A stretch of DNA of 25,219 nucleotides from Firmicutes bacterium UBA2116 (GCA_002331025.1 DCYG01000037.1:41631-66849), one strand, 5' to 3'. Counted from the first letter of the stretch, positions 15,304 through 23,022 are shown. Notes: generated by a model not told the origin, from the sequence alone. A program made the numbers and translations.

Positions 15304-15331
15304 ATTATAACATAAACAACGATTTTGTCAA
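15304..15331 (-). promoter_or_regulatory. Sigma-A promoter of recA
   Basis: Full-consensus TTGACA (15326-15331) and TATAAT (15304-15309) on the minus strand are separated by 16 nt. The SOS box follows directly. Confidence 0.88.
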
Positions 15332-15348
15332 CACAGAATTAATAAATT

Positions 15349-15900
15349 TTATTTCAGAATATCCAAGTTTTCGTAGATATAAGTTGCTCCGGAAGTAACC
15401 GTTAGAAGAACAACTACAGCAACCAATGGACCAATCCATAAATCTGTAAATTCAAAATAGCCGGTATAGTTCAGTAAAATAACAACTATCAGTATCATCT
15501 GGAAAACTGTCTTTACTTTACCCCAAGGGTTTGCAGCTATTTTTACTCCTTTTGAAGCTGCTAAGGTTCTGAAGCCGGATACTAAAAACTCCCTTGAAAT
15601 AATTATAACAACAATCCAGGAGCTCAAATAACCAATTTCCACAAACGCAATAAAAGCCGCACATGTTAAAAGCTTATCGGCAAGAGGATCCATAAATTTT
15701 CCGAAATCAGTAATTAAATTATCTCTCCTTGCTATATACCCATCAATTGCATCGGTTACTGCCGCAGCCGCAAAAATCAAAAGTGGCAGAAATCGAAATA
15801 CTCCTTTGCTTATGTATAAGAATATAAGAAAAAGAGGTATTGCCAATATCCTTATAACAGTAAGCTTGTTTGGTAAATTCATATTCTTAAACCAATTCAT
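15349..15900 (-). CDS. pgsA: CDP-diacylglycerol-glycerol-3-phosphate 3-phosphatidyltransferase
   Basis: This integral membrane enzyme makes phosphatidylglycerol phosphate, the first committed step to phosphatidylglycerol. The 183-residue protein carries the CDP-alcohol phosphotransferase motif DGxxARx8GxxxDxxxD from D53 to D75 and several hydrophobic helices. The start at 15900 lies nine bases after GGGAG; an ATG three codons upstream directly abuts that box. The gene overlaps the end of rimO by 14 bp, which indicates translational coupling. Its place before recA matches the Bacillus order. Confidence 0.95.
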   Translation of the reverse strand: MNWFKNMNLPNKLTVIRILAIPLFLIFLYISKGVFRFLPLLIFAAAAVTDAIDGYIARRDNLITDFGKFMDPLADKLLTCAAFIAFVEIGYLSSWIVVIIISREFLVSGFRTLAASKGVKIAANPWGKVKTVFQMILIVVILLNYTGYFEFTDLWIGPLVAVVVLLTVTSGATYIYENLDILK

Positions 15901-17224
15901 CAACCACATCTCCCATCAAATCATATTCTAAAGCATCATTTATTTTAACCTTATAAATATTGCCTAAATCTAATTCATTGTCTGACGTCACATAAACAAC
16001 ACCGTCTATATCTATAGAATCCATATATGTTCTGCCAATGTATATGTTTTCTACATCCTTTTCTTCTATTAAAACATCATAGATTCTGCCTATTTTGGCT
16101 AAGTTGTTTTCATATGATATGCCAACCTGCAGCTCCATCAGCTCATCCTGTCTTCTTTGCTTGATATCATCATCTGTCTGATCGGGAAGCTTGTATGCAG
16201 GAGTATGTTCCTCTCTTGAATATTGGAAAACACCGACCCTGTCAAGCTTATATTCCCCTAAAAACCTTAACAGCTCCTCGTGCTCTTCCTCTGTTTCTCC
16301 GGGGAAACCTGTTATTAATGAAGTTCTGATTACGGCATCTTCAACTTCATTTCTGATTTTATTTATTAAATTTATTATTTGCTGCCTGTTAGTATTTCTG
16401 TTCATCCTTCTTAATATTCTGTCGTTAATATGCTGCAATGGTATATCGAAATAATTAAGAAGCTTGTCGTTATTTTTAAATTCATTTATAAGCTCATCAT
16501 AAATGTCCTCCGGATACAAATAATGAATTCTGATCCACTGAACTCCGTCAATTTCAGAAACTTTCCGAACTACTTCATGAAGCTTTTTCTCACCGTACAA
16601 GTCAAGTCCATACTTGCTTGTATCCTGAGCAATGATTATTATTTCCTTTGCTCCCTGCTTTGCAAGAATCTTTGCCTCTTCAATGATTTTTTCGATTTTT
16701 CTGCTTTTATATGGTCCTCTGAGCTGCGGTATAACGCAGTAGGTGCAGTTATTGCTGCAACCTTCCGCTATTTTTAAGTACGCGTACCAGTTTTCCGTCA
16801 AAGAGTTTCTCGGAAGATTTTCTTCATCCATCTCTTTCATATCGGTTTCAACCACCAGTTGCTTACTGCTTTCATATTTTTCAATATATTCATCTATTTT
16901 ATCAAATCCGCTTGTACCTACGATTATATCTACTTCGGGTATTTCCTTTGAAAGCTCCTCACCGAATCTTTGAGCGAGACAGCCTGTCACTATTATTTTT
17001 GCATTTTGGTTCGCTTCATTTTTTACATCTGCAGCAGCCAGTATTGCATTGACTGATTCCTGCTGAGCATCACTTATAAACGAACAGGTATTTATAATGA
17101 TGTAATCTGCTTTGTCAGCATAATCAGTAGTTTTAAATCCTTTGTTGCGTAAAATACCCAGCATGTTTTCGGAATCAACCAAATTCTTTGAACACCCAAG
17201 TGAATGCATGTAAATCTTTTTCAT
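15887..17224 (-). CDS. rimO: Ribosomal protein S12 methylthiotransferase
   Basis: RimO adds a methylthio group to an Asp of ribosomal protein S12. The 445-residue protein has the N-terminal methylthiotransferase domain with cluster cysteines C11, C47 and C82, the radical-SAM CxxxCxxC at C156, C160 and C163 (CSNNCTYC) and a C-terminal TRAM domain (about 375-440). The N-terminus KIYMHSLGCSKNLVDSE is typical of RimO rather than MiaB. ftsK ends in TAATG so that its stop and the rimO start share one base, with GAGGAAA as ribosome binding site. Confidence 0.96.
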   Translation of the reverse strand: MKKIYMHSLGCSKNLVDSENMLGILRNKGFKTTDYADKADYIIINTCSFISDAQQESVNAILAAADVKNEANQNAKIIVTGCLAQRFGEELSKEIPEVDIIVGTSGFDKIDEYIEKYESSKQLVVETDMKEMDEENLPRNSLTENWYAYLKIAEGCSNNCTYCVIPQLRGPYKSRKIEKIIEEAKILAKQGAKEIIIIAQDTSKYGLDLYGEKKLHEVVRKVSEIDGVQWIRIHYLYPEDIYDELINEFKNNDKLLNYFDIPLQHINDRILRRMNRNTNRQQIINLINKIRNEVEDAVIRTSLITGFPGETEEEHEELLRFLGEYKLDRVGVFQYSREEHTPAYKLPDQTDDDIKQRRQDELMELQVGISYENNLAKIGRIYDVLIEEKDVENIYIGRTYMDSIDIDGVVYVTSDNELDLGNIYKVKINDALEYDLMGDVVDELV

Positions 17225-19596
17225 TAATTTCCTCTCATTTCGTCTAATTCTTCTTTAGTTATAAGCACTTTTCGAGGTTTGCTTCCTTCATGCCCACCTA
17301 CGATTCCTCTTTCTTCAAGCTGGTCGATTATTCTTGCAGCTCTGGCATATCCGACTTTAAATTTTCTCTGAATGTAAGATGCGGAAGCCTGACCGTCCGT
17401 AACGACCATTTCTACTGCCTGCTCTAAAAGCTCATCTACTTCTTCATCACTGTTTTGTGTTTTTTCTATTTCATTTATTATTTCATTTTGCTTGTTTATT
17501 TTTATTTCTATCTGTTGCTCCTTAATGCTGTCTACAACTCTTTTAATTTCATCATCCGATATAAATGTTCCCTGAATACGTATTGGTTTAGGCATACCGA
17601 TTGGATGATAAAGCATATCACCTCTTCCAAGAAGCTTCTCAGCTCCTCCGGTATCTAAAATTGTCCTTGAGTCAATATGTGAAGATACGGCGAAAGCAAT
17701 ACGGGATGGTATATTTGCCTTAATAACACCTGTTATAACATCTACCGACGGCCTTTGTGTGGCTATAACAAGGTGCATACCGCATGCTCTTGCAAGCTGG
17801 GCTATTCTTGTTATATATTCTTCAACTTCAGAAGAAGCAACTGTCATCAAATCTGCCAATTCATCTATTACGATAACTATTTGAGGCATTTTATCATTGC
17901 CTTCTTTAACCATCTTTTCATTATAAGTTGCAATATCTCTTACACTGTTCTGGGCAAATATCTTGTATCGGCTTGTCATTTCAGAAACAGCCCAATTCAG
18001 TGCATTTGCCGCCTTGCGAGGGTCAGTAACAACAGGTATCAATAAATGCGGCAACCCATTGTATACACTTAATTCAACCACCTTGGGATCTATCAGTATA
18101 AGCTTGACCTCATCAGGTCTCGCTTTAAATAGAATACTCATGATCAAGGAATTAATGCATACACTTTTACCCGAACCGGTAGCCCCTGCTATTAAAAGGT
18201 GGGGCATCTTATCGATGCTTGCTATAATGTTTTTTCCTGCTATATCTTTTCCCAAAGCGAACGGAATATTTGTAGAGACAGCCTTATATTCTTTTGATTC
18301 TATTAAGCTCCTCAAATATACACTCGTCTTACTTTTGTTCGGAACTTCTATTCCTATTGCAGCCTTGCCGGGTATGGGTGCTTCCATACGTATGTCCGAC
18401 GTAGCCAACGCAAGAGCTATATCGTTGGACAGACCGGTTATCCTGCTGACCTTAATACCGGGAGCAGGCTGGATTTCATACCTTGTAATTGTAGGTCCTT
18501 TGTTAATCTGAAGAATGTTGCAGGGTATATTGAAATTGTTCAATGTTTCAATCAGCTTTTCCCCATCCTTCTTCAAATCATCCTTATCCCCTCTGCTATG
18601 CTGAGGTAACGGATCTAAGAGTGTTGTTGACGGCATTTTATATTTATCACTTTTAACTCCGGCAATGTTAATTATATCATCGGTAATTGCTTGCGGCTCA
18701 AATTTCTCCTTGGGATTTATCTTCTTTTCTTTTTCAGGAGGTTCCGTATCTTCCTGTTTTTTCGCATCAGCTTGTACTGCATTTGCAGACGGCTTTTTTA
18801 TGTCATCAATTTTAAGCTGTGTAATTTCTGTCTTTTTATTGTTATCTGCAGGATTTAAATAATCATATATTTGTATATTGTCTGCTGTATCAACCTGATT
18901 TTTACTATGCTTTTCAACCGGCTTTTTATTATTATCTTCATTTGTCGATTCAATAAACACAAAGTTATATACTGCATTTAAAAATTTCTTTATGTAGCCT
19001 GCAAATAATTTAAATATTCCTATGATGCTTTGGTTCGTAAACAGAACTATGTTTGAAAACACCAGTGCGCCAAGAACTATATATGTACCGTTTTTGTCTA
19101 ATAATTTTACAAATATATATGTCAATACATTTCCTATTATTCCTCCGCCGACTTTCTTTAAACCGGTATCTACAGAAGCCGCAAACAGTTCCTGTAAATT
19201 AGTGTTTCCCTTTAATATAGCCAAAATTGCCGCATCTGATATAGAAACATATATTATGTAGCAAATAAAGAAACCAATTATTGCGATAATTTGATTATTA
19301 TCATTTAAAATTACTATGTTTAATAACCTCATTACTCCGATCGTTAATATAAAATAAGGTAAGATATCAGCACCCTTACCAAAAATCGAATGAGTAAAAA
19401 TATTAATTGATTTGCCTATAATACCTGTTTGATTTTCTTTGTTTGTAACTACAATTAAAAATACGGCAAATGCAACAATAAAAATACCTATTATTTCTTT
19501 TTTCAGAATATCGGCTTTTTTAATTTGATTTGTGCTTGTACTTTTTTTTCTCGTATTTGTTTTTTTTGACTTGCTTTCAGTTTGTACTTTTGCCAT
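17224..19596 (-). CDS. ftsK: DNA translocase FtsK/SpoIIIE
   Basis: This ATP-driven membrane DNA pump clears chromosomes through the closing septum; in spore formers the SpoIIIE form moves DNA into the forespore. The protein is about 790 residues. It has four N-terminal membrane helices (about 35-195), a charged linker, the alpha/beta motor with Walker A IAGATGSGKS (469-478) and Walker B IVIVIDELADLM, and the C-terminal winged-helix gamma domain (VGYARAARIIDQLEERGIVG) that reads orienting DNA sites. The start is uncertain: ATG at 19596 lies 12 bases after AGGGGG, while TTG codons at 19605 and 19632 are also in frame. Position between tepA and rimO/pgsA follows the Firmicutes order and favours the SpoIIIE-like group. 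Confidence 0.95.
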   Translation of the reverse strand: MAKVQTESKSKKTNTRKKSTSTNQIKKADILKKEIIGIFIVAFAVFLIVVTNKENQTGIIGKSINIFTHSIFGKGADILPYFILTIGVMRLLNIVILNDNNQIIAIIGFFICYIIYVSISDAAILAILKGNTNLQELFAASVDTGLKKVGGGIIGNVLTYIFVKLLDKNGTYIVLGALVFSNIVLFTNQSIIGIFKLFAGYIKKFLNAVYNFVFIESTNEDNNKKPVEKHSKNQVDTADNIQIYDYLNPADNNKKTEITQLKIDDIKKPSANAVQADAKKQEDTEPPEKEKKINPKEKFEPQAITDDIINIAGVKSDKYKMPSTTLLDPLPQHSRGDKDDLKKDGEKLIETLNNFNIPCNILQINKGPTITRYEIQPAPGIKVSRITGLSNDIALALATSDIRMEAPIPGKAAIGIEVPNKSKTSVYLRSLIESKEYKAVSTNIPFALGKDIAGKNIIASIDKMPHLLIAGATGSGKSVCINSLIMSILFKARPDEVKLILIDPKVVELSVYNGLPHLLIPVVTDPRKAANALNWAVSEMTSRYKIFAQNSVRDIATYNEKMVKEGNDKMPQIVIVIDELADLMTVASSEVEEYITRIAQLARACGMHLVIATQRPSVDVITGVIKANIPSRIAFAVSSHIDSRTILDTGGAEKLLGRGDMLYHPIGMPKPIRIQGTFISDDEIKRVVDSIKEQQIEIKINKQNEIINEIEKTQNSDEEVDELLEQAVEMVVTDGQASASYIQRKFKVGYARAARIIDQLEERGIVGGHEGSKPRKVLITKEELDEMRGN

Positions 19597-19686
19597 TTTG
19601 TACAACGTCCCCCTGTACTTTTCTAAATCCAATTATATCATAAAATACTGAATAGTCGCAATAACTATTTAATTATGAACAAAAAG

Positions 19687-20532
19687 CTAATTTTTCTTTT
19701 CCATTTCATCTATTAAACCTCTTAAAACATTCATCGCCGAGCTAAAGCCGCCAATTTCATCTATAAGCCCAATATCTATAACCTCCTGAGCATTAAGTAC
19801 CGTTCCCACATCATTGGCAATTTCATCCGTATCATACATATAGCTCAGCAATGCTTTTTTATCCACTCTTGAATTATTAACTATGAAATTAATAATCCTT
19901 TCCTGCATTTTTTGAAAATATCTGAATGTCTGAGGAACTCCTATTACAAAACCGTTTGTACGTATAGGATGGATAGTCATGGTTCCCGTCGGAGCTATAA
20001 ATGAATATTCCGCCGATACAGCAAGAGCTGTACCTATGCTGTGACCTCCGCCCAATACGATTGATACCGTCGGCTTAGTTATACTTGCAATCAGTTCAGA
20101 AATCGCAAGACCGGCTTCCACATCTCCGCCCACTGTGTTTATAAGTAAAAGAATGCCTTTGATTTCAGGATCCATTTCTGCACCTATTATCATGGGAATA
20201 ATATGTTCATACTTGGTAGTCTTGCTTTGAGGCGGCAAGGAAGTATGGCCTTCTATTTCTCCGATAATGCTTATAAAGCAAATATCCTTTACCGGACTTA
20301 TATCTGTTACACTACCCACCTGTTTTACATTTTCTATGGGTTGGTCAGAATTTTCATCGCCCTTATTATCTTCATTTCCGTTAAATAAAAACGGATTTGC
20401 CGGCTCTGTATTATTATTAACGTATTGGTTATTATTTCTGTTATTAATCTGATTGTTGCTATAATTCCTGTTTCCGTCCATATTGTTGAACGACTGTTGC
20501 TGTAAGTTCAAGCTTTGATTGTTGTTTTCCAT
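19687..20532 (-). CDS. tepA: ClpP-like serine protease TepA
   Basis: This 281-residue protein belongs to the ClpP-like TepA (YmfB) family; in B. subtilis TepA is involved in spore outgrowth and breakdown of small acid-soluble spore proteins. The ClpP fold spans about 80-275, with the catalytic Ser165 in GGGHSIGTAL and His188 in TMTIHPI, and the NTVGGDVEAGLAI strand-helix that lines the active site. Residues 1-60 are an unusual Asn/Gln-rich low-complexity tail with no signal peptide. GGAGG lies seven bases before the ATG, and a terminator-like hairpin with a T-run lies directly in front of that box. The position next to ftsK/spoIIIE is conserved. Confidence 0.92.
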   Translation of the reverse strand: MENNNQSLNLQQQSFNNMDGNRNYSNNQINNRNNNQYVNNNTEPANPFLFNGNEDNKGDENSDQPIENVKQVGSVTDISPVKDICFISIIGEIEGHTSLPPQSKTTKYEHIIPMIIGAEMDPEIKGILLLINTVGGDVEAGLAISELIASITKPTVSIVLGGGHSIGTALAVSAEYSFIAPTGTMTIHPIRTNGFVIGVPQTFRYFQKMQERIINFIVNNSRVDKKALLSYMYDTDEIANDVGTVLNAQEVIDIGLIDEIGGFSSAMNVLRGLIDEMEKKN

Positions 20533-20548
20533 TTAATCCTCCAAATAA

Positions 20549-20577
20549 AAATAATCAGGTTATTCCTGATTATTCTT
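20549..20577 (-). terminator. Hairpin copy A (terminator-like) in front of tepA
   Basis: A perfect 10-bp stem (AATAATCAGG/CCTGATTATT, 5-nt loop) is followed on the minus strand by T-rich sequence TTTTTATTT and then the tepA ribosome binding site. The 29 bases are identical to 20727-20755. As a terminator it would end the ymxH transcript only some 20 nt before tepA. Confidence 0.65.
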
Positions 20578-20697
20578 AGGCTGTTGAAAAAATCCCCCTG
20601 CTTCGTTGCCGTTCATCCGGTCAATCCTCACGTATGTCTAATACGCTCCGGTTGCCCGTCTTCCGGCGCCTTGCAGGATGAATTTTTTCAGCAGCCT
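20578..20697. mobile_element. MITE-like element, 120 bp, with terminal inverted repeats
   Basis: The ends read AGGCTGTTGAAAAAATCC on the plus strand and AGGCTGCTGAAAAAATTC on the minus strand, 16 of 18 identical, followed on both sides by a CCTGC motif. The interior is GC-rich compared with the flanks and carries further inverted repeats (CGTAT/ATACG around its centre, CCGG boxes). It encodes nothing. Ends and size fit a miniature inverted-repeat transposable element, but no clear short target-site duplication is visible; instead it is bracketed by two identical 29-bp hairpins. Confidence 0.7.
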
Positions 20698-20702
20698 GTC
20701 AT

Positions 20703-20723
20703 ATTGATGACAAAGTCATCAAT
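20703..20723. repeat. Perfect 9-bp hairpin beside the MITE
   Basis: ATTGATGAC-AAA-GTCATCAAT forms a perfect stem with a 3-nt loop, with no T-run on either side. It lies between the MITE and hairpin copy B and has no counterpart on the other side of the MITE. Confidence 0.6.
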
Positions 20724-20726
20724 GTG

Positions 20727-20755
20727 AAATAATCAGGTTATTCCTGATTATTCTT
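20727..20755 (-). repeat. Hairpin copy B, exact duplicate of copy A
   Basis: The 29 bases equal those at 20549-20577. It begins 41 bp after the ymxH stop codon. Here the hairpin is followed on the minus strand by only a short T stretch (TTTCAC), so it would be a weaker terminator than copy A. Confidence 0.8.
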
Positions 20756-20795
20756 TGGAGTTTTAGTTATTTTATACAAACAGTTTTACGCCACA

Positions 20796-21029
20796 TTAAT
20801 CATTTTCTATAATAATCATATCACTGCCTATTTTTTTTATGTTCTTCCATAAAATTTCTTTTTTCTTCGGCTCTTTAAAAATATTAAAATGTGAGTTGCT
20901 GCCGGATATAAAGCTTATTATTTCTCCTGTTTTTTCTTCAATAACCAAGTCACAGTCACCAAATATCCCCAAATTTTCACCTGTGTCAATATTAATTATT
21001 TCTTTGCTGTACAATTCACTTAATTTCAT
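20796..21029 (-). CDS. ymxH: YlmC/YmxH family PRC-barrel sporulation protein
   Basis: This 77-residue protein is a single PRC-barrel-like domain (MKLSELYSKEIINIDTGENLG, then GDCDLVIEEKTGEIISF), the pattern of the YlmC/YmxH family found in spore formers. The start at 21029 follows AGGGGGG; an ATG seven codons upstream precedes that box. It lies 24 bp after dut and downstream of the M16 peptidase gene, as in Bacillus, where ymxH follows the peptidase gene. Its exact role is not established. Confidence 0.85.
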   Translation of the reverse strand: MKLSELYSKEIINIDTGENLGIFGDCDLVIEEKTGEIISFISGSNSHFNIFKEPKKKEILWKNIKKIGSDMIIIEND

Positions 21030-21053
21030 TAATTTCCCCCCTTTAATCAATTG

Positions 21054-21485
21054 TTACACTCCTGTGTGCCCGAATCCTCCTGCACCTCTTGCAGTATCTC
21101 CCAGTTCCTCAACTAATTCAAATTCCGGTCTCTCATGCTTAATAAAAACCATTTGAGCAATTCTGTCACCATTATTGATAGTAAAATCCTTATCTCCTAA
21201 ATTAATTAATATTACCTTTATTTCTCCTCTGTAATCGGAATCAATGGTTCCTATTCCGTTTACGAGGGAAATACCATGTTTTATTGCAAGACCGCTTCTT
21301 GCTCTCACCTGAGCCTCATATCCTTCGGGAATTTCAATAAAAATACCTGTAGGAACCAACATTCTTTCCATCGGCTTCAATGTTACGGACTCCTGTACAT
21401 ATGCCTGCAAATCAACTCCCGCGGAACCCTTTGTTTCAAATGCCGGCAAATTAAACGGATTATTTTTGACAATTTTAACTTTCAT
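21054..21485 (-). CDS. dut: Deoxyuridine 5'-triphosphate nucleotidohydrolase (dUTPase)
   Basis: dUTPase hydrolyses dUTP to dUMP, keeping uracil out of DNA and feeding dTMP synthesis. This 143-residue protein has all five trimeric-dUTPase motifs: AGVDLQA, RSGLA, GTIDSDYRGEI, GDRIAQMVF and RGAGGFGHTG. The start overlaps the end of the M16 peptidase gene by 11 bp with GGGAGAAG as ribosome binding site, indicating translational coupling. Confidence 0.97.
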   Translation of the reverse strand: MKVKIVKNNPFNLPAFETKGSAGVDLQAYVQESVTLKPMERMLVPTGIFIEIPEGYEAQVRARSGLAIKHGISLVNGIGTIDSDYRGEIKVILINLGDKDFTINNGDRIAQMVFIKHERPEFELVEELGDTARGAGGFGHTGV

Positions 21486-22755
21486 ATTCTTCTCCCAGTA
21501 CTTTATTAATAATTTCTTCTATTCCTTTATGTTTGTTTAAATTTCCCGTAAAAGTAATACTTAATTTATCAATATCAAACAATTCATTGGCAATCTTAAC
21601 AACGTCCTCAAATTTAACATTGTTTATGCTGTTGATTACCTCTTCGGGATATAATATTTCATTAAACAAAAGCTCTCTTCGGCCTATTGCGGACATACGG
21701 CTTGATGTGCTTTCCAAACCTAAGATATAATTACCCTTTATCTGCTGCTTGGCCCTGTTAAATTCCTTCATTGTTATTTTGCCGTTTTTCATGCTGACCA
21801 TTTCTTTTAGCACTGTCCTTATTGCTTTTTCAACCTGATCATAGGACATACCTGCATAGATACTGAAGATACCTGAATTAGAATAATTTGAAACAAATGA
21901 ATAGATGGAATAAACCAAGCCCCTGTTTTCTCTTACCTCTTGGAAAATACGAGAGCTCATAGTTCCACCGAATATATTGTTTAACACAAGCAAAGAATGA
22001 TAATCCTTATGGTGTCTGCCTATTGTTTTATTGCCTATACAAACGTGCAGCTGTTCTAGATCTTTATTAATACCTACTACCTTTCGCTCGTAATGACTGT
22101 CCTTATCAACATGCTCTACGAATTTGTTTTGCCATTTACTGAATTTTTCTTTAATCAAGTTTACGAACGACTCTTCATCAAAGCTTCCGGCTACGGCAAC
22201 TACAGTATTATGCGGTGAATATTTATCTTTCATATAATTTAATACTTTTTCCGTTGTAAATGTTTTTAAATTCTGCTCCGTGCCTAAAATATTGTATGCC
22301 ATTGGGCTGTCATTAAATATTATTTCCGTCAGCTTATCGTGAACCAAATCCTCGGGAGAATCTTCATACATTTTTATTTCTTCAATTACAACCGAAATTT
22401 CTTTGTCTATTTCTTCCTGTTTAAACAATGAATTAAAAAACATATCTGAAAGTATATCAACTGCTTCTACTATATTTTCGTCCAATACCTTTACATAAAA
22501 GCAAGTACATTCCTTGCTTGTAAAGGCATTCATCTGACCGCCTATATTATCAATTTCTTCAGCAATTTCATTTGCCTTTCTGTTTTTTGTTCCCTTAAAA
22601 AGCATGTGTTCTATAAAATGTGACAAGCCGTTCGTTTCATCATTTTCGTTGTTAGAACCAACATTAACCCATATACCTATGGATGCAGATTTAACATAAC
22701 CGATTTTTTCTGTTACTATCCTCAGTCCGTTATCTAAAGTGTACTTATTTATCAT
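21475..22755 (-). CDS. M16 family zinc metallopeptidase (insulinase/MPP type)
   Basis: This 426-residue protein belongs to the processing-protease group of M16 peptidases, whose Bacillus relative (MlpA/YmxG) sits in the same gene neighbourhood. The inverted zinc motif HFIEH (H46, E49, H50) is intact, with the downstream zinc-ligand Glu in VIEEIKMYEDSPED about 76 residues later. The C-terminal half carries the RENRGLVYSIYSF motif (RxxxGLxY) of the family. No signal peptide is present, so it probably acts in the cytoplasm. The start at 22755 is set by GGAGG five bases upstream; a TTG seven codons earlier is rejected. It is the second gene of a run starting with the small ORF at 22847-22969. Confidence 0.93.
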   Translation of the reverse strand: MINKYTLDNGLRIVTEKIGYVKSASIGIWVNVGSNNENDETNGLSHFIEHMLFKGTKNRKANEIAEEIDNIGGQMNAFTSKECTCFYVKVLDENIVEAVDILSDMFFNSLFKQEEIDKEISVVIEEIKMYEDSPEDLVHDKLTEIIFNDSPMAYNILGTEQNLKTFTTEKVLNYMKDKYSPHNTVVAVAGSFDEESFVNLIKEKFSKWQNKFVEHVDKDSHYERKVVGINKDLEQLHVCIGNKTIGRHHKDYHSLLVLNNIFGGTMSSRIFQEVRENRGLVYSIYSFVSNYSNSGIFSIYAGMSYDQVEKAIRTVLKEMVSMKNGKITMKEFNRAKQQIKGNYILGLESTSSRMSAIGRRELLFNEILYPEEVINSINNVKFEDVVKIANELFDIDKLSITFTGNLNKHKGIEEIINKVLGEEYES

Positions 22756-22779
22756 TTTTCCTCCGAATTTTGTCAATTT

Positions 22780-22832
22780 GGGGACATTACTCCTATCCCC
22801 AAGGACTCGCTCTCAAAAAGAGGTGTGTCCCC
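22780..22832. repeat. REP-like cloverleaf palindrome
   Basis: A 53-bp segment is bounded by GGGGACA and TGTCCCC and contains two internal hairpins (TCCT/AGGA and CTCT/AGAG). It can fold as a three-way junction on either strand. The GGGGACA ends resemble small repeats mobilised by REP-associated transposases in Firmicutes, from memory. It lies between the small ORF and the M16 gene. No transposase gene is nearby. Confidence 0.6.
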
Positions 22833-22846
22833 TTTCATATATATCA

Positions 22847-22969
22847 TTACCACATTCTGATTAAATTCATGGTGCTGCATCTGCCTGTTACTAGCAGAAT
22901 AAGTATTATTATTAACAAAATAATTATTATCAGCTTTTTTATAAAAGCTATATCTTTAAAAAATTTCAT
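22847..22969 (-). CDS. Small membrane protein, 40 aa
   Basis: This short frame starts with ATG at 22969, six bases after AAGGGGG, one of the best ribosome binding sites in the window. The product has a charged N-terminus (MKFFKDIAFIKK), one strongly hydrophobic helix (about 13-27, all Ile/Leu/Val) and a short tail containing one Cys (TGRCSTMNLIRMW). Cysteine follows VTGR, so it is not a clear lipobox. A putative promoter with a perfect palindrome lies directly upstream, and the M16 peptidase gene starts about 90 bp downstream. It resembles no family I know; a small membrane regulator or a type I-like toxin are both possible. It might also simply be a leader peptide for the operon. Confidence 0.55.
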   Translation of the reverse strand: MKFFKDIAFIKKLIIIILLIIILILLVTGRCSTMNLIRMW

Positions 22970-22979
22970 AAAAATCCCC

Positions 22980-23003
22980 CTTATATTAATGTATTAATAT
23001 AAG
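22980..23003. promoter_or_regulatory. Perfect palindrome, probable operator
   Basis: Arms of 11 bp (CTTATATTAAT and ATTAATATAAG) are exact inverted repeats with a 2-bp centre. The palindrome abuts the ribosome binding site of the 40-aa ORF and covers the -10 box of the putative promoter at 22994-23022. This placement fits a repressor site; it could also form a hairpin in the leader. Confidence 0.6.
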
Positions 23004-23022
23004 AGTCAATTTATGTTATCAA
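22994..23022 (-). promoter_or_regulatory. Putative sigma-A promoter for the small ORF/M16 operon
   Basis: TTGATA (23017-23022) and TATTAA (22994-22999) on the minus strand have 17-nt spacing. A second reading, TTGACT at 23004-23009 with TATAAG 18 nt on, would start too close to the ribosome binding site. The region is very AT-rich, so a chance match is possible. Confidence 0.5.

Noticed and set aside
17963..18511. 182-codon open frame on the plus strand opposite ftsK
   Set aside because: It lies wholly inside the conserved ATPase domain of ftsK on the other strand; no motif or translation signal supports it.
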